DNA from: Cranoglanis bouderius
Taxonomy: Eukaryota; Chordata; Actinopteri; Siluriformes; Cranoglanididae
Assembly: GCA_023630585.1 (NCBI GenBank)
Contig: CM042548.1
Location: forward strand, 4,635,527-4,699,526
DNA: 64,000 bases
Direction of reading: 5' to 3'
Shown here: piece after piece, positions 10,818-22,043 of the stretch
Layout: each line of letters starts with the position of its first letter
Position numbering within the stretch: the first letter of the stretch is position 1
Position numbers and translations under genes: made by a program
The notes under the pieces: generated by a model
The model's database searches: none
Seen by the model: only the letters and a program-made list of their open reading frames with translations
What the model was told of the DNA's origin: nothing

Positions 10818-12169
10818 TATTTTATTAGATTGGCAGGTCATTAACATGAAAAAATAAACAACAACAAACAAAAAACACTTGGCTAGAAGATAAGAAATCA
10901 TATTAGTTCCTTGTTTTTGGTGTCTTTTAAACAGATGCAATTGATCCTTCATGGGATTGTAAGATATTGAGTTAGTAGCTCTGGATCAATCCAAGTTGAA
11001 TTGTAGGGGGAAAAAATCAATTCCTCATATGCCCCAAAGTAATGAAACATTACAAAAGCTTTTGGATCAGTCAAATATTATCACAAACCAATGTGGGCAT
11101 TGATTTTACTCTGATTTATTCTTGTTAACATACTAGGATTTAGCCATTTATCATATTATATAAAACAAAGCAAGACCAACAAATCTCCAGCAGAAAACAA
11201 TGACAAGAAAATGTGCTGTCAGGAGAAAAACAATGCACATCTTCCCCCTACAGAAACACAGTGTAATAATCAATGCCGACAGAACCATCACTCAGCATTC
11301 AAGCTTACATTAACCTTCCCTAGAAGATGTAAAACTTTTCAATTTTTCAACTTTAAGAACAAACTGTCTATACTGGTCTGTACACCCCTGGCACAATGCA
11401 TTGTATACACAGTTTAATTTAAACTCATTATGTTAGTGTCAGTTGCCTGGAGATGGTGTATCCCTGAGATACCAGGGAAAAACACAACCTGCTTTCCAAA
11501 TTGTCATTAAAGTTAAAAAAACAACAACAACAACAAAAAAAAAAACTCTGTAGCTGGAATGAGAAATTTAGTTGAAGACAAATGATCAGGTGATATCTAA
11601 CCAGTGTATTCAAACACCCCTCTATTTAACCCCAGGTTAATTGACTGCATTTGCAATTTTGCAGCAGAAAATGAACGTTTCCCCGAGGTTTAGAATCTAT
11701 CAGACAAAATGGGATAGAAGATGAAAGAGAAAATATAACCAGCATGGTCGGAATCCACAGCAGAGGTCACATGGTCATTGTAGGCAAATATACATATTCT
11801 ACATTTAAATCAATCAGTGCCCTTCAGATGTCACATAAATGGCATTAATTAAGCAAACAGCCCATTATTACAAAATACAAACCTGTACACAAAGATGAGG
11901 CAAGTCTAGATTTTGCAAGATTCTGTCCATTGGACATTTAGGAAACATTGGAGAACACTTCAGAAGCACTTTTCAACCTGTAATTCAACAATTTTCGTCT
12001 TCATTTTCCACAAAATGATTTCTTGATTTGTCAGTCATCAAACTACTTGTGAGTAACAACTAATGGTTAATCGTAGAGCTGAAGGTGGGAATAATCATTG
12101 TAAAAGGTAGTCAATGAGACCAAGACAGAGCATTCTTATTGTTTATGGAATATAACATGTAACAGTGCA
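10818..12169. other. no recognised feature
   Basis: AT-rich; an AAC-repeat A-run at 11517-11544. No credible frame or splice pair. Confidence 0.5.
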
Positions 12170-12395
12170 TTCATTCATCTTTATCCTGGTCAGGGTTGTG
12201 ATGGATCCAGAGCATAACACTGGGCATAAAGTGGGAATACAGTACATAATAGATGGGCACACACACAGTCACACCTGGGGCATTTTAGAGTAGACAATCC
12301 ACCTATTGTATATATTTTGGTGGGGAGTTGGGGGTCGCTAAAGGAAACCAGTGAACCCTGAGGAAAAACACACCCAGAGACAAGGAGAACATGTT
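12170..12395. repeat. dispersed repeat R1, diverged copy
   Basis: ATCCTGGTCAGGGTTGTGAT, GGATCCAGAGCATAAC, AGTGGGAATACAGTACAT and AGGAAAACACACCCAGAGA match the 330-622 copy in order and orientation. Confidence 0.6.
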
Positions 12396-13059
12396 TTAAA
12401 AAGGCTACAGCAAGTGAGAAGAATTCCCACTGTCCTTCCTCCCTTTCCTCAAACAAACTAAAAAGAGCACCATCTTAGTGTTTTCCCTGCTCTAAAATGC
12501 CAACTAAAACTCAGGAAGGGCTGTTAATGATCTGATTAGGTCTTGTTGGAAGACACTAAAATGTGTAGAATACAGTAGGACCATGTTTGTGACCTTTTTG
12601 TTTAAGGGAACAATTGGTACAACCATGCTAGCAAAAATAACTAAATGCCCAGTACAGCACAACAGAGCCATTATTTTTCCTTTAATTTCTCGCCTGTCTG
12701 TACTTGCTCTCTCAGCACTCTGTCTTTGATCTGGGTCAAATAACACTCTTCCGCATATGCACAATATTAACCAGGCAGGGTTAGGTATCCCCTGGTGTAC
12801 TTTATCCCAACCCCCCCCCCGCCAGGCTCCAGTATAATTTCCACAAGTGTCTTCCACTGGCTGCAGTTTTTCTATTTGTGAGTAATTCTGTCATACGCCT
12901 TCCACCAACAAATAGAGAAAACACCTCAGTGGGGTTGAGTAATGGGAAATACATTGGCAGGCTTATTTTCAGTGAACCACTTTCACACCAGAGACTTATG
13001 GTGGAAGCTGACATTTATCTTAACTAACAACATAGTGTGACAGTTGAAGTATATCATCC
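12396..13059. other. no recognised feature
   Basis: Contains a C10 run at 12813-12822. The open frames here do not resemble any family I know. Confidence 0.45.
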
Positions 13060-13560
13060 CCAAGATTCAAGATTCAAGAACGTTACTGTCAGATACACAA
13101 GCATATCCCCCGAAATAAGGGGATCCACCATTTATTTTTGCATTAAATGGAGTAGAGACCCCCCATGATGGCAGTATGGTTGGACAGGGACTTCTAAAAA
13201 ATATGGCAATAATTTTAATCAACAAAATTATTTGTATGGTAGTTTTAACAGTAGACATTGTCACAAAACAGCTTTACAGATCTAGATTTAGATCCCTAAC
13301 ATGCAGGCCAGAGGGGACAGTAGCAAGGAAAATCTCTCTGAAATGACTAGAGGAATAAACCTCCAGAGGAACTAGACTCTGTCCGCTCCTGGGTGATAGT
13401 GGAATTATAAATCATTATACTGGTGTAGAAGAGTAAAGACAAAAAGTACTGAGTGTGTTGAAAGCATGTTCAGTATGAGCAGATTATGCATAAGAGTCCT
13501 GGGATGACTCTTTATGATTACAGCAGCCAGCAGCTCTTAAGTACAAATCTATAGTAGTTT
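13060..13560. repeat. probable dispersed fish repeat
   Basis: AGATTCAAGATTCAAGAACG opens it. CACAAAACAGCTTTACAG then GGCAAGGAAAA-like (GCAAGGAAAATCTCTCTGAA), CCTCCAGAGGAACTAGAC and TGGTGATATT follow. I recall this order from other teleost repeats; no second copy occurs in this window, so the call rests on memory. Confidence 0.35.
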
Positions 13561-13954
13561 GGTGATATTATCTCTTGTTTTTTGAACTCCTACTGTTGCA
13601 ACAGTGTGCATTTTGTGCCTCACCTTGCCTTACTGTGTCAGTTTTGTGCAAGCTCTTATGATCATAGGCCATCATTGTACTATTTTAAATCTATTTCAAG
13701 CTTTGTGTGCCCTAATATCTAATATCTTAACTGTTCCCTTGTGAGGTTGTACAATACCCTCTGCTGGTTCACATTAAATGTGAAATCATGATGAAAGTAA
13801 ATATGTGTGACTTTAAATATCACCTCTTTCTTGGTTCATGCTGTGATAAGCACCATCTTCTTTGTGTAAATGTCATGAAAGACAGCAATCATCTGTCTAC
13901 TAAAACCTTTATTCTCATTAAATATAATGAACATTCAAATGAATTAAGTTCTTG

Positions 13955-14340
13955 AAATGACCTCTGTCATTTCAATGCCGGAATCATCACGTGGCCTTCA
14001 AACACGGCCGCTACAGACTCCAACTCCCAGCACACCCGTTCAAACTCACAGGATTACTGATCACAAACACCTCAATCACTCAATCACACAGCCACAGTAT
14101 ATAAGGAATCTCATGCTACTACCTCATTGTGAGGTATATACTCAGTGTTTTTTTTCTTGCCTAGCCCTAGTTGATACTCTTTGTTTATCGCCTGACCTTA
14201 GCCTATCACGTATTGAAATTGTCTGCAAGCTTTCACAATGAAGCTTTTGTGTATCTGCAACTACATCCATATCTACTGCCTGACAACCTGTACCACCATG
14301 CTGTCCAGTTTACTCTTTTTTTGTGACCTTATAAATGCAA
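13955..14340. other. unresolved block with TATA-like box, possible old LTR or 5'UTR repeat
   Basis: Higher in C than its flanks (CAACTCCCAGCACACCCGTT), with CAGTATATAAGGAATC near 14094 and TTTTTCTTGCCTAGCCCTAG about 50 bp later. The layout resembles promoter-bearing ends of fish retroelements, but there are no paired LTRs or coding parts nearby. Confidence 0.25.
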
Positions 14341-14630
14341 ACTTGGATCTCACTTATCAACCTGGATACAGAAAAAAATGTAAATGTAAAATGTAAATGA
14401 TTTTTTTTGTAAATCGTTTGCTGGAGTGTTTACACAAGAATTTGGTATTCCTGAAAAACCATTTAGTTCGGAATTATGTAACTGATAACTTTTTTTGTGT
14501 AAAGTTTCATATAAGTAGACAGTAATGTGAACTTTGATTGATCGGCCACAAATTGTATATTAAATTTCAATGGGATTGTGACAGTGCTTGTTCTTTTCTG
14601 GTGACTTTTGATAACTTTTCAAAGCATATG

Positions 14631-14632
<2 letters not shown>

Positions 14633-14667
<35 letters not shown>

Positions 14668-14668
14668 C

Positions 14669-14699
<31 letters not shown>
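14633..14699. repeat. (AC)n microsatellite
   Basis: About 33 units with two GC interruptions (14661, 14673), ending 7 bp before a Tc1 end. Confidence 0.97.
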
Positions 14700-14706
14700 G
14701 TTTATA

Positions 14707-16321
14707 CAGTTGGTATAGAAAAGAATCACCCCCCTTTAAAATAATCACATTTTGCTGCTTTTCAGCCTGAAATGAAGATGGGCACGTTTTTTGTTTTATC
14801 CAGCTGTATTTACTCAGTGCAACTTATAAGATCCAAGTGAAAGATATGACATCAACATGTCAGAAAAAAAATAAAATAAAATAAATAAAAAACCAGAATC
14901 ACTGAGTTGGAAAAAGAATCACCCCCCTCCTAAAAATAACTTGTAAACTCAATCAGGTGTAGCTAATCACCTTCTCAATGGCACACAAAGCCATTTGACT
15001 TTCAACTGTGATCAGCTGTGGTCTTTTTGATTAGCTCAGCATGAAAAGAGCTTTCCTGGAGCATTTTTCAGTCTTTCGTAGTGCAACTGATGCAAACAAT
15101 CAACTATGGGTTGCAAGGCACTGTCAAAAGATCTCTGGGATAAAGTTGTGGACAGGCACAGGAGATGGATACAAAAGTCAGGAGATGGATACAAAAAATT
15201 TTCAAAGGCTTTATCAATGCCTAGAAGCACAATGAAGTCTATTATTGAGAAGTGGAAGGTATTTGGTACAACACAGACCCTCCCTGGATCAGGATGTCAC
15301 TCCAAAATGGATGAAAGAGCCAGGGGGAAACTGGTCAGAGAGGCTACCAAGAAGCCTACAGCAACTCTGAAGCAGTTGCAGGAATTTATGACAAAGAGTG
15401 TTCATTGTGTGCATGTGACAACAATATCACAAATTCTCCACAAATGTGGCTTATATGGGAGGGTTGCAAGAAAAAAGCCACCCATGACTGAGCTTTGCCA
15501 AAACACACCTTGAAGATTCTGAGGTCACATGGAAAAAGGTGTTATGGTCAGATGAGACTAAAATTGAATTATTTGGCCTCAACACCAAACGATATGTCTG
15601 GCGGAAATCCAATACAGCTCACCATCCAAATAACACCATTCCTACAGTAAAGCATGAATGTGGTAATATCCTGTTATGGGGTTGTTTCTCTGCAGCAGAG
15701 ACAGGAGCACTTGATAGGATAGAAGGAAAATGGATGGGGCAAAATACCGTCAAATTCTTGAGGAAAATCTGCCTCCCTCTGCCAGAAAGTTGTCAATGGG
15801 AAGAAGGTTTACCTTCCAACATGACAATGACCCAAAGCACACAACAAAACTGACCACACAGTGGTTGAAGAAGAGCAAGGTGAATGTCCTTGCATGGCCT
15901 AGTCAGAGCCCAGATTAAACCCCATTGCAAATCTGTGGACTTGAAGACTGTAGTCCACAAACGGTCACCATCAAATTTAACTGAACTTGAGCAGTTCTGC
16001 AAAGAAGAGTGGGCAAATATTGCAAAGACTAGATTTGCAAAGTAGGTAGAGACATATCCCAACAGACTAAAGGCTGTAGTTAAAAAATTAAGGCAAATTA
16101 AAGCAAGGGGTTGATCCTTTTTCCAACTCAGTGATTCTGTGATTTTTTTTTGTTTTGTTTTGTTTTTTTAAATGTTCGGACATGTTGGTGTTATATCTTT
16201 CACTTGGATGTTATAAGTTGCACTGAGTAAATACAGCTGGATAAAACAAAAACTGTGTCCGTCTTCATTTCAGGCTGGAAAACAAAAAAAAAATGATGGT
16301 GATTCTTTTCTATGCCCACTG
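14707..16321 (+). mobile_element. full-length Tc1-like element, inactive
   Basis: Runs from CAGTTGGTATAGAAAAGAAT to its inverse ending CTATGCCCACTG, with TA on both sides (14705-14706, 16322-16323). 1615 bp. The inverted repeats extend about 190 bp (compare 14715-14880 with 16130-16315). It carries one transposase pseudogene and belongs to the same family as the inverted copy at 9731. Confidence 0.92.
15106..16090 (+). pseudogene. Tc1 transposase pseudogene
   Basis: The N-terminal paired-like HTH domain (MGCKALSKDLWDKVV, IPRST-like MPRSTMKSIIEKWK) runs with LPGSGCHSK and GLYGRVARKKP to a frameshift near 15500. The DDE core continues in other frames: LWSDETKIELFG (15540), HHPNNTIPTVKHE, GCFSAAETGAL, FTFQHDNDPKHTTKL (15810) and WPSQSPD. 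A one-base loss after SPD makes TAA. The codon of the catalytic glutamate reads GCA (NPIAN) in the proper frame. A 17-bp direct duplication sits at 15161-15199. Confidence 0.9.
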
Positions 16322-19300
16322 TATAGTGCAGTTGCAGACTTTTTTCTGTCTCTTTCTTTGCATGCACAAATTTCTCATAACCAACCAACTTTCTCTCTAT
16401 AATGAAATATTTCAGAGCTTTTCAATTACATCAGAAATCATAAGGCATATTTATGTCATAGTGTGACATTTCCATAGGAAGCTGGTCAGCATTTCTGTTC
16501 AGCAACAGCCCAGGTTGGGAGGAAATTGAGTTGAACTGACATTATATTATTATTAGTAATAGTAGTAGATGTCATTTTCCCGCCTGCTTCAGAATGATGA
16601 TGTAATCAAAATCTCAGGAGACAGTGAAGCATTGCATTTTGACGGAATTATGGAAAAACATTCATTTTGCTATTGATGTGATTGACACCATTGAAGGTTT
16701 GATTTCCTTGTACATTAGGCAAATTAAAAAGATAATGCAGTAAAACACATCTAGTAAAGGATTCTGAGATGATACAGCTAGCTGTTAGAAGTCTTATTAT
16801 TGAAAATAAGTTTATTCAGTGTGTAATTACAACATGTTGTGTATATAATTTTTCTGCGTGAGATTTATTATGCCCTGTGCATAATAAAGTCATCAAGAAG
16901 TGACGCTTCAGTGAGTAAGGACGTCTCATTCGGCAAATACAATTCCTCCTGTCCTTTCCTGGCAACTTTTCCAAGCCTACTCGGAGGAAGAAGCAAGGAA
17001 TGGAAACAAGGAGGTACAATTGAAGAAAAGCAAAGCAGTTAAATGGTATTAAAGGTGTAAAAGTCACATTTTTACCATTATAAATTATAAATAACCTGGG
17101 AAGTATGCAGAACATGATAAATATCAGTTTAAACAATTTGTATAATGAAGCAGAAGTGTATTGTACGTTTTTCCCCCATCAAAATGTGGCTGTTTGGAAA
17201 ATGGTGGTCTGGTTCCAGTAAGCCCCCAGTGAAGCCAGATAACATTACTGTGAGCAAAAAAATAAATAAATAAATAAATAAATGCTATGCTTCTAAAAAC
17301 TTAATGACAATTTGAAATGTAATACAACTAGAATAAATGGTAGCATGTAGAAATGTATTACTGATTTATTTTTATTGACATTTATTTCATGACAATCCTT
17401 GGTAATGCTAACTGTAATTGAACTTCATTGGCCACCATAGATTCTGGGGGCATGGTTAGTACATGGTGAGTGTTTTTACAAGAACATAAATGGAAATGCG
17501 TCTTTGCAGCTAAATCACTCCTGAATGTAAACAAATTATTGCAACTTCATTTGTATTTCACTTCAACCGACAAGTACAGTTTGAATTGATGATGTGGTTA
17601 TTTCTGTGACTGCAGGCACATTTATAATATTTGGTCAGAAGCTCTGACAGAAGTGCACAGTTGTCTTAGGGGATAACATACCCTAACATACACTGAGAGA
17701 AACAGAGGGCAGCATCTTGTGCGTTATTCATGCTTGCGTTATGGTTACATTTCCATGTAAGCATTTGACAGGATATAATAATGTTCTGATCGACTACCCT
17801 GTATACAGCATTTACAAACTACTGGGTGTAATATTCTTTTCGCAAATGTATTTTAGGCCAAGAATCCCAGGTCTCTTACTTACATATAGCATGTAACATG
17901 CACCTCTATATTTACTACTGTTCTTTACTAATTACCGATTCACTACTGATTATGTACTATTCAGTATCTTTCACTCTCTAGAATTTTCCTCCCCATTGCA
18001 GTATTTTTCTCTCTTTGCATTTTTACGTCCCCCCCGACTATCCCCCAATAATACTTTTTTCTCCCTCTCCATTATTTTATTTGATTTTTCTTTCTCTTTC
18101 TTTTCTTCCCTTTTTCTTTTTTCCTCTCCCTCTCTTAGTACTGACTTTAAAAGTCCATAAAAATCTAACTTGTATTACTAACACACTCCTTATTGTTATC
18201 CAGGAGTGGGTGGTGTAAAAAAAAAAAAAAAAAAAAGAGGGATAAAACACAAACATAACTTCAGAGTGGATTAGTGCCGGACAAAAAGACAAAAAACAAA
18301 ACAAAACCAAGACTGAGAAGATCAGACAGACTAAACAACCTTACACAACAAAAATAAACAAAAACTCATCCATGACTCCTAAACATGGCCAAATGCCATG
18401 TGCTGCTATATCCTGAGCAATCACGGATGAACTCAGAAAATTTGCCTATTTACAAAAGATTAGTAGCTTACAGTCACACAGGATTACAGCTTTCTGTGCT
18501 GCAACAAAAAAATAAGGAAAATTTTCTCTTTCAAAGGCTCTCTTTAACATATTTACAGCTGGCTGTGTGCTGCTTTGCCCTAAGCCCCCTGTCATGCAGG
18601 ATGAACCCTCAGGGTAGCTTGGTCATCAGCACAGCAGACTTTATTTTTTTATTTGTTTGTTTATTTGTTTATTTATTTATTTATTTGTTTATTTATTTTT
18701 ATTGTGATGTGGCTTAGCCAACCCGAGCATAGATTTTCTTGTGAGTACATCCTATTAGATCCCAGCACAAGCATCACCATCATACAAGACACATAAAGAC
18801 AGAAAGAAAAATAATAAACAAACATGATTCGTCCTCAGGATATAACAGAATACACAATGAACTCTCTTTCTCTCTCTCTTTTTTATATAACTTTATAACA
18901 GTGATAAACTCATATATATTTATATACTTGAATTTATAACTCGAGAACTCTAGACTTTAGTCTAGTCCATAGCTTTTTAAAAAATAACGTGAAAGCAGAG
19001 CCAACCCTGTGTGTAATCTTAAATAGAAATGATGTATTACATAATAGCATGCATGTATACTGTATAGCAATTACTAAAACTCAAGAAATTGGGCACATCC
19101 TTACCTGACAGGACTGGCTTAGGTACTAAGGGGTGGGGAGGTGTAAGTAAGTGTTAGAAAATTTTACATTAGATATACCGTAATGTAGAATAAGTATGGA
19201 ACAAAACACGATGGGGTAGTTTGGTGTTTCCTCCCAAAACATGGTACAGGTAGCCTATTTTTAAAGAACAACAAACATGAAGTGAAATTAAGACAAGCTA

Positions 19301-19399
19301 AGATCCTGCTGATAACAAGCACATTTTAAAGTTTAAATTTTAAATATTCCAAATAGTTTGATATTTGCTTTTGAAAATGCAACGTTTTAAGCAAATATT
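16322..19399. other. no gene recognised; AT-rich with simple repeats
   Basis: (AATA)n at 17263-17283, a pyrimidine-rich tract at 18000-18137, an A-run at 18218-18236 and (TTTA/TTTG)n at 18640-18705. Frames here are low-complexity. Confidence 0.5.
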
Positions 19400-19960
19400 G
19401 TAATAAAGTAAGATATAAAACACAATGTGGTGTGCTGTTATAGGAAAATAATCAACTGTTACTACCGTGAAATTTATTAGTTTTTGATAACAGCACAACC
19501 CAAGGTGTTTTATTATAACTTTTTTTTTTTTTTTTTAATTAAAGAATTATACATTGTATTTTTAAAATGTTTTAAATGTTAAATGTTGTGGAACACCCAA
19601 AAACAACTTAGTTCCTGTTATCACATTTTTCTTCTCTCTTGAAGTTAAAAGACTTTCCCGTGTCAAACAAAACTTATACTCATACTTACTGTATGAAAGC
19701 ACTGACACTTGAGACCCCATGCCAATGATTATATGTTTTTCTTAAATAACAGCAAGCTTTGAATCCATTTAAAGTGTTATTAAGTTTTGATGTGAAGTGT
19801 CCTCCATACAAGTATCTATGAATTAGTTCTTACTATAGGAATGAAAACATATTAGAACAAGTGCATTAATATTAACCTGTGATTTGAATTACAGTTGGGA
19901 CTGCTGTCAGAGCTGCTGTTATAGAAAATGAGTCAGCTGTGGTATAAGAAGATATTAGAT
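19400..19960 (-). repeat. unclassified dispersed repeat U, copy 3
   Basis: Reversed copy. The terminal hairpin is at 19428-19490 (GTGCTGTTATAGGAAAATAA and GATAACAGCACA). GACTTTCCCGTGTC-type middle text lies near 19650. The start is near 19890-19940, as GTGATTTGAATTACAG and AGAGCTGCTGTTATAGAAAA on the plus strand. Confidence 0.6.
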
Positions 19961-21319
19961 TATCCATCAAACCTCATCCTGCATAGATGCAGCTGCATAG
20001 CTTCAGCTGTCAGGCTGAAATTTCTTGTTTGCGCTCTCTTCGGCACCTGAATCATTTATTACTCAGGCTGCCATCAGAGCTCAGGTGTTAGTCTGCAGAG
20101 TGATCCTTAATATATAATTGAGGGAACATTCAAGATGACTCAGTCAAAAGGCCAAAGCCTTTTTTTTGCTTTACAGGAACACTCAAAACAAGTGCACTGG
20201 AGGGATGTGAAGATGGGTTGATGTCAGTCTGTGATACGTTTTGAGTTCTGAGGTTTTTGGCATATATCTAAATAATTGATTCTGGTGCCTGAGCTCAAAA
20301 AACCTGAATTAGATGAACCTGATTAACTGGCAAACATTGCAGTGATGCAAAACTGGTAGTAGCACACTGCAAAAAAAAAAAATATGACCAGTTGATTAAA
20401 TTCATCAACTGTGTTGCAAAGAAGTGAAACATCCATATTACATATCAATAAATCAGCTTTGGGCTCACAGATGCATCAAGACAAAAGTACAGTTATACAA
20501 TATAGGACTAGTGCTAAGTATAGTTATGACCTTTCCTAACATTTTACATTGTGAAACTGTGCAATATATACAGAGATGTGACGAATTAAAGGGAAAAAAT
20601 AAGCACGGTTGCTGTTTTACTGGGAGACAAGGTTCAGCTGTTCCACGTCAGCCATTATCCCTCTGCCTCATACCCAAACCCCCCCTTCACAAGATGCACA
20701 CCAACCTATAATTCAGAATCCTCTCTGATAGGGTTCTGCATAAAGTTCCCCCAGAGGTAAACCTGAAGAACAGTGTATGGGAATATATGAGAATATACTA
20801 CTCACTTTTGTACTGCATGCACAGGTTCACTAAAAAATAATAAAACGTTATTCCTATATGTTAGAAATGCTCAGGAACAACTAATAAAATTCATGTTGCT
20901 AATTTATGCAAGGAAAGGTAACAGCAATTAAAAATAATTAAAATAATTGGTTTGTTAAACTGTGAGGCACACCGAGGTGTACAACATAACAACAGTGTAC
21001 ATAATTATTGGGGAAACCTTTTTTAGTAAAACAGATGGCTTTCCATTATCACTCATTTTCCTCAGTAATAATGTGATGCTGCAAACTCAACAATTACTGT
21101 ATAAGCATCTGCTTTTGTATTAAAGTCACCATTATTGCAAGGACTTTTGATTGTTCAGAAATATAGACAGATTCATCCATTCACCCAGTTTTTGTGGTTT
21201 GAAATGAATACCTACTCAAGCAAGTTTTCATGATGTATCAGCATTTGTTGTGACAGACTGTCAGAATAGGTCTATGTAACAATGAGTAAAGTGGTATAAA
21301 AATTTCATACTATGAAAAC
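19961..21319. other. no recognised feature
   Basis: AT-rich, short A-runs only. Confidence 0.5.
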
Positions 21320-21327
21320 TATATAGT

Positions 21328-22035
21328 CAGGGACGTGCACAGACATTTTGGAGGGCAGGGGCTCAAGTGGAAAAAAAGGGCACTTCTCATAATTATTTCT
21401 TTTAAAATATTTTTTAAACAAAACATTAAATATATCAACACAACTCTGACTTCCTTACCAATTTATTTTAATTCCCTCACACTCATGCAATTGTTTCATA
21501 CTCAACAGATTTTTACAAAATAATCAGTTCACACAGAGACCATGGTCTTCTTTAGTATTAACCAGGTTTAGCTAAGGCAGCCTTAGCTAAACTTTACCTA
21601 ACTTATTACATTAGCTAGTAGCTCATGAGTCACGCATGTTAGCAAGACACAAGTTAACTATATTTGTCTTTTGGCTTTTGGTTAATTAGCTGTAAAGTCG
21701 AGGCACTGGTAGCTTAGTCTTTTGTTCATCACCACTCATCTCCACACAAGCCAAGAAAAACACAACTGGGATAGGAGCTGGGAGGGGCTGCTGCCTGCCT
21801 GTCTGATGTGCCATTGTGTGCTGCACTGCTGCGCGGAGACGCAGAGGGAGGGAGGGAGAGAGGGAGGGCATCGGATCTCCCGACCTGATATGTTGATTTT
21901 TTTTATTAAATAAATATTCATTTATTTAAAAAAAAAAAAAAAAAAAAGCACCCCAGAAAAAAGTGCACTTTCTCTCAAGGAAGAAAAAGGGCAGGTGCTC
22001 AAACCCCCTTTAATGACTATGTGTGCACATGCCTG
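21328..22035. mobile_element. hAT-type non-autonomous element (MITE)
   Basis: 708 bp bounded by CAGGGACGTGCACA and TGTGCACATGCCTG (inverted, 11 of 14 match). It is flanked by an 8-bp near-duplication, TATATAGT (21320-21327) and TATAAAGT (22036-22043). Inner ends also pair (GGGCAGGGGCTCAAGTG with GGGCAGGTGCTCAAAC). An 8-bp duplication with CAGRG ends is the hAT hallmark. There is no transposase inside; a GC-rich core (21770-21890) and an A-run (21930-21948) fill it. Confidence 0.75.
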
Positions 22036-22043
22036 TATAAAGT

